Assembly (NCBI RefSeq): GCF_002920635.1
Contig: NZ_PQSR01000072.1
Span: forward strand, 1-38,175
Reading direction: 5' to 3'
DNA: 38,175 bases
Source of the DNA: Streptomyces sp. Ru72
GTDB lineage: Bacteria; Actinomycetota; Actinomycetes; Streptomycetales; Streptomycetaceae
Position numbers and translations under genes: made by a program. Each line of letters opens with the position of its first letter. Position 1 is the first letter of the stretch. Below are positions 1-7,834 of the stretch, piece after piece. The notes under the pieces were generated by a model. The model saw only the letters and a list, made by a program, of their open reading frames with translations. It was not told the DNA's origin and ran no database searches.

Positions 1-786
1 GCCGCAGCCCCGGCTCCGGCCGCCGCCGCCCCGGCCGCGAAGGCCCCGGCGCTCGAGGCCTCCCCGCTGCGTGGCCAGACCATCAAGATGCCGCGGATCC
101 GCAAGGTCATCGGCGACAACATGGTCAAGGCGCTGCACGAGCAGGCTCAGCTCTCCTCGGTGGTCGAGGTCGACGTGACCCGCCTGATGAAGCTGCGCGA
201 GCGGGCGAAGGCCGCGTTCCAGGCTCGTGAGGGCGTCAAGCTCTCCCCGATGCCGTTCTTCGTCAAGGCCGCCGCCCAGGCGCTGAAGGCCCACCCGGTC
301 ATCAACGCCAAGATCAACGAGGCCGAGGGGACCATCACCTACTTCGACACCGAGCACATCGGTATCGCGGTGGACTCCGAGAAGGGCCTGATGACCCCGG
401 TCATCAAGAACGCCGGTGACCTCAACATCGCCGGCATCGCCAAGGCCACGGCCGACCTGGCGGGCAAGGTCCGCGCCAGCAAGATCACCCCGGACGAGCT
501 GTCCGGCGCGACCTTCACCATCTCCAACACCGGTTCGCGCGGTGCGCTCTTCGACACGATCATCGTGCCGCCGGGCCAGGTCGCGATCCTCGGCATCGGC
601 GCCACGGTGAAGCGTCCGGCCGTCATCGAGACGGAGGAGGGTACGGTCATCGGCGTCCGCGACATGACGTACCTGACCCTGTCCTACGACCACCGTCTGG
701 TGGACGGCGCCGACGCGGCCCGTTACCTGACGACGGTCAAGGCGATCCTGGAGGCGGGCGAGTTCGAGGTCGAGCTCGGCCTCTGA
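1..786 (+). CDS. sucB: Dihydrolipoamide acyltransferase (E2), 3' part
   Basis: This is the C-terminal part of a 2-oxo-acid dehydrogenase E2; the gene is open at the window's left edge and no start is visible. The first 20 or so codons are an Ala/Pro-rich linker. They are followed by a peripheral-subunit/catalytic junction (MPRIRKVIGDNM) and the catalytic acyltransferase domain. The active-site motif DHRLVDGAD lies near the C-terminus, where the His and Asp catalyse acyl transfer from lipoyl to CoA. Lipoyl domains must lie upstream of the window. The sequence cannot separate a succinyl- from an acetyltransferase. In actinobacteria one E2 can serve pyruvate dehydrogenase, and aceE lies 1.2 kb downstream. 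Its lipoyl cofactor would come from the LipB/LipA pathway, also in this window. A strong terminator follows. Confidence 0.93.
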   Translation, partial: AAAPAPAAAAPAAKAPALEASPLRGQTIKMPRIRKVIGDNMVKALHEQAQLSSVVEVDVTRLMKLRERAKAAFQAREGVKLSPMPFFVKAAAQALKAHPVINAKINEAEGTITYFDTEHIGIAVDSEKGLMTPVIKNAGDLNIAGIAKATADLAGKVRASKITPDELSGATFTISNTGSRGALFDTIIVPPGQVAILGIGATVKRPAVIETEEGTVIGVRDMTYLTLSYDHRLVDGADAARYLTTVKAILEAGEFEVELGL

Positions 787-807
787 TCCCCTCAGGGATA
801 CGGCTGT

Positions 808-851
808 GCGACGCCCCCGCCCGGAGCTCTCCGGGCGGGGGCGTCGCTTTT
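808..851 (+). terminator. Rho-independent-type terminator after E2 gene
   Basis: A perfect 18-bp inverted repeat (808-825 with 830-847) encloses the loop gctc and is followed by four T. It starts 22 nt after the E2 stop codon, so it should separate E2 transcription from the GntR gene. Confidence 0.9.
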
Positions 852-922
852 GCCGGGTGTAAGCCTCGTCTCACCTGCGCAAAAGCGCCGGTATGCGCCC
901 TTCCCCCAGGCGGTGGCGGCCG

Positions 923-934
923 TATTGTCTAAAC
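923..934 (+). promoter_or_regulatory. Candidate -10 and quasi-palindrome upstream of gntR
   Basis: TATTGT (923-928) fits a -10 hexamer. It overlaps GTCTAAAC (927-934), which is self-complementary at 6 of 8 positions and could be an autoregulatory GntR half-site pair. No convincing -35 lies at the right distance. The TGATC motif seen before aceE is absent here, so autoregulation is only a guess. Confidence 0.3.
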
Positions 935-1030
935 GTCGAACGCCCCCGGGGTCCCGCCCGTCGCCCGACCGCCACCCTCAAGGAGGCCCTTCGGGCCGCT
1001 GTATGGATCGCCCCTTTCTAAGGAGCCCTC

Positions 1031-1654
1031 ATGACCGCGCCCGTCGTCCACTCGCTGCGCGAACAGATCCGCGAGCACATCGTGGAGGGGATCGTCAGCG
1101 GTCGCTGGAAGCCGGGCGAGCGGATCGTGGAGCGGCGGATCGCGACCGAGCTGGAGGTCAGCCAGACCCCGGTGCGCGAGGCCCTGCGGGAGCTGGAGTC
1201 ACTGCGGCTGATCGAGTCGGCGCCGAACAAGGGCGTACGGGTGCGGAACCTGTCGGCGGCCGACCTGGAGGAGAGCTACCCGGTCAGGGCCGGTCTGGAG
1301 GCGATCGCGGCGGAGCTGGCGGCCCAGCGGCTGGCCGAGGACTGCTCGGCGCTGGAACCGCACGTGGCCGCGCTCTACGAGGCGGACCGCAGGTCGGACG
1401 GTACGGCGCAGGTACGGCACACTGTGGCCTTCCACCGGGAACTGGTCCGGGCGGCGGGCAACTCGGTGCTGCTGCACACCTGGGAGGGCCTGGGCATCGA
1501 GGTCTTCACGGCCCTGTCGATCCGCTGGCTGGGCACGGTCCAGCAGTCGTACGCGGAGGAACACGAGGAACTGGTGCAGGCGTTCAGGCGCCGTGACCCG
1601 AGGATCGCGGACCTGGTGAAGGCTCATGTGCTCGGCTGCGCGCCGAGGGCGTGA
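1031..1654 (+). CDS. GntR-family (FadR/FCD) transcriptional regulator
   Basis: This 207-residue protein has an N-terminal winged helix with the GntR signature: SLREQIREHIVEGI, then ERRIATELEVSQTPVREALRELE at about residues 30-57. A helical FCD effector domain fills the C-terminal two thirds. The ATG has a good ribosome site (aaggag, about 1019-1024). FCD domains typically bind small organic acids with a metal. The gene sits between E2 and aceE in the same orientation, and a perfect palindrome covers the aceE -35. The simplest inference is a local repressor of pyruvate dehydrogenase, analogous in role to PdhR. That function and its effector are not shown by the sequence. A weak hairpin (1750-1770) follows about 95 nt after the stop. 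Confidence 0.9.
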   Translation: MTAPVVHSLREQIREHIVEGIVSGRWKPGERIVERRIATELEVSQTPVREALRELESLRLIESAPNKGVRVRNLSAADLEESYPVRAGLEAIAAELAAQRLAEDCSALEPHVAALYEADRRSDGTAQVRHTVAFHRELVRAAGNSVLLHTWEGLGIEVFTALSIRWLGTVQQSYAEEHEELVQAFRRRDPRIADLVKAHVLGCAPRA

Positions 1655-1815
1655 CGTCTTTCGACACCCCGCGGCCACCCCGAACACCAGAGCGGCCCCA
1701 CGCTCAGACGCACTCTCACCTGCGAGAACCCCGAGCCACAACGTCACCCGGTGCCAGCATTGGAGGCACCCCGTGCCGACTTTCTCGTGATCAAGAGGTT
1801 TTGCCCCTCAACCCT

Positions 1816-1845
1816 TTGATCGATCATCGATCAGAGAGTTAGAGT
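1816..1845 (+). promoter_or_regulatory. aceE promoter overlapped by palindromic operator
   Basis: TTGATC (1816-1821) and TAGAGT (1840-1845) form -35 and -10 elements 18 nt apart. The perfect inverted repeat TGATCGATCATCGATCA (1817-1833; 8-bp arms, 1-nt centre) sits on the -35 and spacer, where a bound protein would block polymerase. A separate TGATCA lies at 1788-1793. Transcription would start near 1852, giving a leader of about 100 nt. The adjacent GntR protein is the obvious candidate ligand. Confidence 0.6.
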
Positions 1846-1951
1846 CCCCGATGGACTCTCACCGGAGCCCACGCCCTGTCCTGCCAAAGACCAAGGGCAC
1901 CCCCGACCCTTACCGATGAGGGCACCCCCTTCGACTGAGGAAGGCGGCGAC

Positions 1952-4654
1952 ATGACCGACCCCCAGGCCATCCAGCCGAGCGAGCTCGACCAGCTCCCGG
2001 ACCGCGATCCCGAGGAGACCGCCGAATGGCAGGCCTCCCTGGACGCCGTCGCCAAGGCGGCCGGGCCGCACCGTGCCGCGTACCTGATGCGCCGCACGCT
2101 GGAGCGCGCCGAGGGCACCGGCATCGCGCTGCCGAAGCTCCTCGAGACCGACTACGTCAACTCCATCCCGACCGCCGCCGAGCCGTCCGTGCCCGGTGAC
2201 GAGGAGATGGAAGCCCGGATCACCGCCTGGAACCGCTGGAACGCGGCGGCCATGGTGACGCGCGGCAGCAAACACGGCGTCGGCGGCCACATCGCCACCT
2301 TCGCCTCCGCCGCCTGGCTCTACGAGACCGGCTTCAACCACTTCTTCAAGGGCAAGGAGGGCGACGGCTCGGGCGACCAGCTCTACATCCAGGGCCACGC
2401 CTCCCCCGGCATCTACGCCCGCGCCTTCCTCGACGGCCGCCTGACCGAGCAGCACCTGGACAACTTCCGCCAGGAGGCTGGCGGCAACGGCCTGCCCTCC
2501 TATCCGCACCCGCGCCGCCTGCCCTGGCTGTGGGAGTTCCCGACCGTGTCGATGGGCCTCGGCCCGCTCTCCGCGATCTACCAGGCGCGCTTCAACCGCT
2601 ACCTCACCAGCCGCGGCATCAAGGACGTCTCCGCCTCCCACGTCTGGGCCTTCCTCGGCGACGGCGAGATGGACGAGCCGGAGTCGACGGCGGCTCTCGC
2701 GCTGGCGGCCCGTGAGGAGCTGGACAACCTCACCTTCGTCATCAACTGCAACCTGCAGCGCCTCGACGGCCCGGTCCGCGCCAACTTCAAGATCGTGCAG
2801 GAGCTGGAGGCCCAGTTCCGCGGCGCCGGCTGGAACGTCGTCAAGACGCTGTGGGGTACGGCCTGGGACGAGCTGTTCGCCCTCGACACCACCGGCGCCC
2901 TCGTACGCCGCCTGCGCGAGGTACCGGACGCGCAGGTCCAGACGTACCAGACCCGCGACGCCGCCTACATCCGCGAGGACTTCTTCGGCAAGGAGCCGGC
3001 GCTCGTCGAGATGGCGAAGCTGCTGAGCGACGACAAGATCCTCGAGTGCTTCCACGTCTCGCGCGGCGGTCACGAGGCCCGCAAGGTCTACGCCGCGTAC
3101 AAGGCCGCCCTGGAGCACAAGGGCGCGCCGACCGTGATCCTGGCCCAGACCGTCAAGGGCCACACCCTCGGCGAGGGCTTCGCGTCGAAGAACGCGAACC
3201 ACCAGATGAAGAAGCTGACGGTGGACGAGTTCAAGGCGATGCGCGACCGCCTCGGCCTGCCGATCAAGGACAGCGACTTCGTCGACGGCGTGGTCCCCTA
3301 CGGCCACCCGGGCGCCGACTCCCCCGAGGTCCGCTACCTCCAGGAGCGCCGCGCGGCCCTCGGCGGCCCGGCCCCGGCCCGACGCGTCCACCCGGTGGCC
3401 CCGCTGCCGGCCCCCGCCGAGAAGGCCTTCGCCGCCTTCGACAAGGGCTCCGGCTCCCAGAACGTGGCGACCACCATGGCGTTCGTCCGCCTGGTCAAGG
3501 ACCTGGTCCGCGACAAGGAGACGGGCAGGCGCTGGGTGCCGATCGTCCCGGACGAGGCGCGCACCTTCGGCATGGAGAGCCTCTTCCCGTCCCTCGGCAT
3601 CTACTCGCCCAAGGGCCAGACGTACGAGCCGGTCGACCGCGACCAGCTGATGTACTACAAGGAGGCCGAGAACGGCCAGATCCTCAACGAGGGGATCACC
3701 GAGGCCGGTTCGATGGCCGACTTCATCGCCGCCTCCACGTCGTACGCGACGCACGGCGAGCCGATGATCCCGTTCTACATCTTCTACTCGATGTTCGGCT
3801 GGCAGCGCACCGCCGACCAGATGTGGCAGCTCGGCGACCAGCTCGGCCGCGGCTTCCTCGTCGGCGCCACGGCCGGCCGTACCACGCTGACCGGTGAGGG
3901 CCTGCAGCACGCGGACGGCCACTCCCCCGTCATCGCGGCGACCAACCCGGCGGCGCTGACGTACGACCCGGCGTTCGCGTACGAGATCGCGGTCCTCGTG
4001 AAGGACGGCCTGCGCCGGATGTACGGCGAGGCGGCCCCGGGCGAGGACCAGAACGTCTTCTACTACCTCACCGTCTACAACGAGCCGCTGCCGCAGCCCG
4101 CGAAGCCGGCTGCCCCCGGCATCGACGAGGGCATCGTCAAGGGCCTGTACCGCTTCAACACGGCTGAGTCCGCGGGCCTGGCGCCGGTTGCCAACGCCCC
4201 GCGCATCCAGCTGCTGGGCTCCGGCACCGCGATCCACTGGGCGCTGAAGGCGCAGAAGCTGCTCGCCGAGGAGTGGGGCGTGGCCGCGGACGTGTGGTCG
4301 GCGACCTCCTGGACCGAGCTGCGGCGCGACGCCCTGGAGGCCGACGCGGCCCTGCTGCGCGGCGAGGAGCGGGTGCCGTACGTGCGCCGGGCGCTGCAGG
4401 GCGCCGAGGGTCCGGTGCTGGCGGTCTCCGACTACATGCGCCAGGTCCCGGACCAGATCGCGCAGTGGGTGGAGCAGGACTGGTCCTCGCTGGGCGCCGA
4501 CGGCTTCGGCCTGTCCGACACCCGTGAGGCGGCCCGCCGCCACTTCGGCGTCGACGCCGAGTCGATCGTGGTCGCGGCCCTCGCCCAGCTCGCGAAGCGC
4601 GGCGAGGTCAAGGCGGCGGCCGTGAAGGAGGCCCGGGAGAAGTACGGCCTGTAA
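1952..4654 (+). CDS. aceE: Pyruvate dehydrogenase E1 component, homodimeric
   Basis: This 900-residue protein has the usual length of homodimeric E1p. It decarboxylates pyruvate with thiamine diphosphate and reductively acetylates the lipoyl arm of E2. The ThDP/Mg motif begins GDGEMDEPES and continues to NCNLQRLDGPV, and the active-site region GGHIATFASAAWLYE lies in the N-terminal third. I chose the ATG at 1952 because gaggaaggcgg lies just upstream; an in-frame ATG at 1916 has no such site. The gene follows the GntR regulator by about 300 nt and has its own operator-covered promoter. A hairpin terminator follows directly. A reading frame spanning nearly the whole gene on the opposite strand is a composition artefact. 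Confidence 0.97.
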   Translation: MTDPQAIQPSELDQLPDRDPEETAEWQASLDAVAKAAGPHRAAYLMRRTLERAEGTGIALPKLLETDYVNSIPTAAEPSVPGDEEMEARITAWNRWNAAAMVTRGSKHGVGGHIATFASAAWLYETGFNHFFKGKEGDGSGDQLYIQGHASPGIYARAFLDGRLTEQHLDNFRQEAGGNGLPSYPHPRRLPWLWEFPTVSMGLGPLSAIYQARFNRYLTSRGIKDVSASHVWAFLGDGEMDEPESTAALALAAREELDNLTFVINCNLQRLDGPVRANFKIVQELEAQFRGAGWNVVKTLWGTAWDELFALDTTGALVRRLREVPDAQVQTYQTRDAAYIREDFFGKEPALVEMAKLLSDDKILECFHVSRGGHEARKVYAAYKAALEHKGAPTVILAQTVKGHTLGEGFASKNANHQMKKLTVDEFKAMRDRLGLPIKDSDFVDGVVPYGHPGADSPEVRYLQERRAALGGPAPARRVHPVAPLPAPAEKAFAAFDKGSGSQNVATTMAFVRLVKDLVRDKETGRRWVPIVPDEARTFGMESLFPSLGIYSPKGQTYEPVDRDQLMYYKEAENGQILNEGITEAGSMADFIAASTSYATHGEPMIPFYIFYSMFGWQRTADQMWQLGDQLGRGFLVGATAGRTTLTGEGLQHADGHSPVIAATNPAALTYDPAFAYEIAVLVKDGLRRMYGEAAPGEDQNVFYYLTVYNEPLPQPAKPAAPGIDEGIVKGLYRFNTAESAGLAPVANAPRIQLLGSGTAIHWALKAQKLLAEEWGVAADVWSATSWTELRRDALEADAALLRGEERVPYVRRALQGAEGPVLAVSDYMRQVPDQIAQWVEQDWSSLGADGFGLSDTREAARRHFGVDAESIVVAALAQLAKRGEVKAAAVKEAREKYGL

Positions 4655-4669
4655 GGGCTCGAGTCCGGT

Positions 4670-4701
4670 GAAGGGGTACGGCGGTCTCGCCGTACCCCTT
4701 C
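4670..4701. terminator. Terminator after aceE
   Basis: A perfect 14-bp inverted repeat (4670-4683 with 4688-4701) has the loop gtct and begins 16 nt after the aceE stop. There is no long T tract, as is usual in streptomycetes. Confidence 0.8.
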
Positions 4702-4731
4702 CCTGTCAGTGGTCCCCGGCATGATGAACCC

Positions 4732-5736
4732 ATGCGTGCCGCTCGTCTGATCAAGATGGTGTTGCTGCTCCAGTCCCGGCCCTCCATGACCGCCGCCGAG
4801 CTGGCGAAGGAGCTGGAGGTGTCCGAGCGGACCGTCACCCGGGACGCTCAGGCGCTGTCGGAGGCGGGGATCCCGGTGTACGCGGACCGGGGGCGGATCG
4901 GCGGGTACCGCCTGGTCGGCGGGTACCGCACCCGGCTGACCGGTCTCGCGCGCAGCGAGGCGGAGGCGCTGTTCCTGAGCGGCGTACCGGGCGCGCTGCG
5001 AGAGATGGGTCTTCAGGACGCGGCCTCGGCAGCCCGTCTGAAGGTGTCGGCGGCCCTCCTCCCCTCGCTGCGCGACGCGCCGCGCACGGCGGCGCAGCGG
5101 TTCCATCTGGACGCACCCGACTGGTTCAAGGAGCCCGAGGCACCCGCCCTGCTCCCGGCGGTCGCGGACGCCGTGTGGGACGACCGGCCGGTCACCGCGC
5201 GCTACCGGCGCGGCGAGGACGTGGTGGAACGCGACTTGGAGCCCTACGGGCTCGTGCTGAAGGCGGGCGTCTGGTACCTGTGCGCGCGGATCGGCGAGCC
5301 GCAGCGGCCCGCCCCAGGGGATGGGGGGCACGGCTCCTTCCGGGTGTACCGCGTCGACCGCTTCACGGCCGTGGACGTGGGCGGGGAACGGTTCGCCCGG
5401 GACGAGGAGTTCGACCTGCCCGCCTTCTGGGCCGAGCGCGCCGAGCAGTTCGCGCGGTCCATCCTGCGGGCCGAGGTCGTGGTGCGGCTGTCCGAGGACG
5501 GCGTGAGGAGACTGCCGTACGCCGTCGGCCGCACCTCGGCTCGGGCGGCGCTGCGGGACGCGGGCGCCCCGGACGAGCGCGGCTGGGTGACGGCGACCCT
5601 GCCCGTGGAATCCGAGGAGGTGGCGCACACCCAGCTCACTGCGCTCGGCCCGGAGGTCGAGGTGCTGTCCCCCGAGGGGCTGCGGGCGCGTTTCGCGAGC
5701 GACGCCCGGCGGCTCGCCGGGCTCTACGCCTCCTGA
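4732..5736 (+). CDS. HTH/WYL-domain transcriptional regulator (YafY-like)
   Basis: This 334-residue protein has an N-terminal HTH_11-type winged helix (RLIKMVLLLQ, then SMTAAELAKELEVSERTVTRD) at about residues 5-45, a GGYRL wing, and a WYL domain from about residue 140 to 230. The rest is a C-terminal extension (WCX). WYL proteins bind nucleic acid or nucleotide ligands and often act as repressors, and some (PafBC) activate DNA-damage genes. Nothing here gives the target. The start looks leaderless: CATGAT (4720-4725) lies 6 nt before the ATG and no ribosome site is present. A Gly/Pro-rich loop (PAPGDGGHG) interrupts the WYL region. The neighbouring DUF4240 gene is 53 nt away. Confidence 0.88.
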   Translation: MRAARLIKMVLLLQSRPSMTAAELAKELEVSERTVTRDAQALSEAGIPVYADRGRIGGYRLVGGYRTRLTGLARSEAEALFLSGVPGALREMGLQDAASAARLKVSAALLPSLRDAPRTAAQRFHLDAPDWFKEPEAPALLPAVADAVWDDRPVTARYRRGEDVVERDLEPYGLVLKAGVWYLCARIGEPQRPAPGDGGHGSFRVYRVDRFTAVDVGGERFARDEEFDLPAFWAERAEQFARSILRAEVVVRLSEDGVRRLPYAVGRTSARAALRDAGAPDERGWVTATLPVESEEVAHTQLTALGPEVEVLSPEGLRARFASDARRLAGLYAS

Positions 5737-5789
5737 CGTGCCGGTGAACTCCGCGTGCGTCCCTTGCGCTGAAGGCCGATGCTGGTCCC

Positions 5790-6311
5790 GTGATGGACGA
5801 GATGGAGTTCTGGGAGCTGGTGGACGCGAGCCGCGAGGCCGCCGAGGGCGACCCCGAGGAACAGGCGGACGTGCTCGTCGAGCGGCTGCTGCAACTGGAC
5901 CCGGAGTCGGTCGTGGACTTCGCCCGGCACTTCGAGTCCCGGTTCAACCGCTCCTACCGCTGGGACCTGTGGGGTGCCGCCTGGGTGCTGCTCGACGGGG
6001 CCAGCGACGACGTGTTCGACTCCTTCCGGTGCTGGCTGATCGGCCAGGGCCGGCATGTCTTCGAGGGCGCGCTGCACGATCCCGACTCGCTCGCCGACCT
6101 GCTGGAGGAGTTCGACGAGGAGATCGACGGCGACGGAGAGGAACTCGGCTACGCGGCGGATGAGGCGTACGAACAGCTCACCGGCACCGAGACGCCCGAC
6201 CTCGGCATCCCGCCCGCGCCCGCGGAGCCGGAGGGCACGCCGTTCGACCTGGAGAACGAGTCCGTGCTGGCCGAGCGCTATCCGGGACTGTGGGACCGTT
6301 TCCGGGCCTGA
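5790..6311 (+). CDS. DUF4240 domain protein
   Basis: This is an acidic 173-residue protein. The N-terminal 120 residues match the DUF4240 pattern: DEMEFWELVDASREA, a central RWDLWGAAWVL, then FDSFRCWLIGQGRHVFEGAL and a DPDSLADL segment. The function of the family is not established. The C-terminus is a Pro/Glu-rich tail. GTG at 5790 or the next codon, ATG at 5793, could be the start. GATGCT (5778-5783) lies 6 nt before the GTG, so a leaderless GTG is plausible. The gene converges with the frameshifted gene at 6315 with only 3 nt between stop codons. Confidence 0.8.
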   Translation: MMDEMEFWELVDASREAAEGDPEEQADVLVERLLQLDPESVVDFARHFESRFNRSYRWDLWGAAWVLLDGASDDVFDSFRCWLIGQGRHVFEGALHDPDSLADLLEEFDEEIDGDGEELGYAADEAYEQLTGTETPDLGIPPAPAEPEGTPFDLENESVLAERYPGLWDRFRA

Positions 6312-6314
6312 CGC

Positions 6315-6609
6315 TCACTCCCCCACTGTCGCCTCCGCTCGAGCGGGTGGACCCCCATCGCGCCGGCGGAGGGCCTCCGAGGGCAGGTAGGCCTGTGCCT
6401 GGCCGGCGCCCGGGAGGTGGGGGTGTGGCGCCCGTCCGGGGTTCGCCGCCTGGTGGAGCGGCGCCTTGTTGGCCTGGGCGAGAGCGGTCGCCCTGGTCGC
6501 GGCCGGGCCGAGGACGACCGCGGCGACCGCGCAGAGCACCGTCCACGGGTTGCGCACGGCCCCCCGCCCAGGTGCTCGTCCTCCGCGTCTCCGTACTGCT
6601 GCTGCCCAT
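6315..6609 (-). pseudogene. Small membrane/secreted protein gene with an apparent frameshift at a C6 run
   Basis: An ATG at 6609 has an excellent ribosome site (ggaggt, 7 nt away) and opens a frame, MGSSSTETRRTSTWAGG, with G/C-rich third positions. After the run of six C (6560-6565; G on the coding strand) the coding signal jumps to another frame, VRNPWTVLCAVAAVVLG. That frame runs to a stop at 6315. Removing one G makes a single 97-residue protein that reads STWAGAVRNPWTVL across the join. It would have one hydrophobic segment at about residues 20-40 and a Pro/Ala-rich tail. The last 14 codons and the stop come from a dispersed streptomycete repeat. The break may be a sequencing error, a real null allele or phase variation. 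No function is known. Confidence 0.6.
6318..6359 (+). repeat. Dispersed short palindromic repeat, copy A
   Basis: This is a roughly 42-bp element with the pattern ctcccccac, a ctcgagcg core, then acccccat. It matches the reverse complement of copy B at 13053-13098, and copy C lies at 14786-14816. It supplies the C-terminus and stop region of the minus-strand gene ending at 6315. Elements of this pattern are common between streptomycete genes. Confidence 0.65.
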
Positions 6610-6738
6610 GATCCACACCTCCGGGTCGGCTGTTGCCGAAACCGTAGGCCGCCGGGCTCTCAGGATCCTGCGGACGACCTGTGGCGTCGCTGTGGACCGG
6701 GCCGAGGGCGGAACGGGACGCAGGGGTGTGACGGGCCC

Positions 6739-7569
6739 TCATCTCCTGCCCTGGAGGTGGGCCGCCTTCTGTCTGATCGACGGGAGCAGGGCGGTCAGGG
6801 CCGCACCGGGGCAGTTGGTCATGTAGCCGTCGTTGTGGCCGGCGAGGGCGGGCAGCAGGGCGGTCTTGCCCTCCTGGTACCGGCTCTGGCCGTTGCTGGA
6901 GACCAGCTCGACCTTGCCGCGCGGGTCGATGTCCGCGAGACCCAGCTTCCATGCGGCCAGGGCGGCGATCGCGTCGGTCATCGCCCGGGGTACGGACACG
7001 CCCTGGGAGAAGGTGCCGATGGCGGCGATGCCCGACGTGCGGTGGTTGAAGCCCTGGGTGTGGGCGCCGGTGACGGGGCGTTCGACTCCGCCGGCGCGGC
7101 CCTCGTAGATCGTGCCGCAGCGGTCGACCAGGAAGTTGTAGCCGATGTCGTCCCAGCGGCGGTTGCCGATCTGGCCCGCGTACAGCGCCCGGATGATGCG
7201 GGGCGTGTCGGCGCAGTCGTACCGGTTGGGCGAGGCGGTGTGGTGCACGAAGACGGCGACGACCTTGTCGTCGTAGCGCGGCGCCGGCCGGCTTCCGGCG
7301 CCTTCCTCCGCCTGCGCCCAGGCGGACCTCGACAGGATGCGGGGCCTGGGCGCCGTGTGCAGGAGGGCGGAGCGGGCGCCGACCGGCCGTGGGCGCCGTA
7401 CCTCGACCTGGGTCTCGGCACCCGACGTCCCGATCAGCAGCGCGGCACCGGCGGTGAGTCCGGGCGTACAGCCGACCAGCAGCAGGACGGCGCCCGAGAT
7501 CCGCACCGAACGGAGCGAACGGAGCGGGCGTCTCCTTCTGCCCCTTCGTGCTCTTCGAAAGACACGCAT
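6739..7569 (-). CDS. PGRP/N-acetylmuramoyl-L-alanine amidase, membrane-anchored or secreted
   Basis: This 276-residue protein carries an amidase_2/PGRP domain in its C-terminal two thirds, which cleaves the amide between muramic acid and the stem peptide. Likely zinc ligands are His109 or His110 (VFVHHTASPN), His245 and Cys253 (AGHNDGYMTNCPG). DIGYNFLVDRCGTIYEGR is the family's central motif. The N-terminus is strongly Arg-rich and is followed by one hydrophobic segment (ISGAVLLLVGCTPGLTAGAAL), giving a signal peptide or anchor. I prefer the ATG at 7569 because it starts just before the basic region. ATG codons at 7581 and 7656 are in frame, and 7581 lies directly against a GGGAGGGG. The gene is divergent from the MarP-like protease gene. 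Confidence 0.9.
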   Translation of the reverse strand: MRVFRRARRGRRRRPLRSLRSVRISGAVLLLVGCTPGLTAGAALLIGTSGAETQVEVRRPRPVGARSALLHTAPRPRILSRSAWAQAEEGAGSRPAPRYDDKVVAVFVHHTASPNRYDCADTPRIIRALYAGQIGNRRWDDIGYNFLVDRCGTIYEGRAGGVERPVTGAHTQGFNHRTSGIAAIGTFSQGVSVPRAMTDAIAALAAWKLGLADIDPRGKVELVSSNGQSRYQEGKTALLPALAGHNDGYMTNCPGAALTALLPSIRQKAAHLQGRR

Positions 7570-7834
7570 GGACCCACTGTCCATCCCCTCCCTCGCGTCC
7601 GCGATGTGTGGTGTGCCACCCGGTGGAACCATCGTCCGGGTCCAGGACGTTTTCACCAGTGGCGCGCCGCGCGGGTCAACCGGGCAACCGCAGGCGGGCC
7701 GGCGGTCCGGAGGTGGTCCCCCGGGTGGTGCAGCGCAGGTCGGCGTCGGGGCCGATTTCCGCGCGCCGCGTGCGTGGGGCTGATCACCGGGACCCCGCTG
7801 CGCGTACTAAGGGGTCCAAGAGAAAGGCGGCTTC

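Noticed and set aside
1910..4543. 877-codon open frame antisense to aceE
   Set aside because: It mirrors the aceE codon pattern in very G/C-rich DNA, has no ribosome site, and its product is Arg/Val/Leu/Gly-biased without any family features.
5305..5335. Eroded dispersed repeat in the WYL gene (Gly/Pro loop)
   Set aside because: Only a short gatgggggg-like match is present, too little to call a copy.
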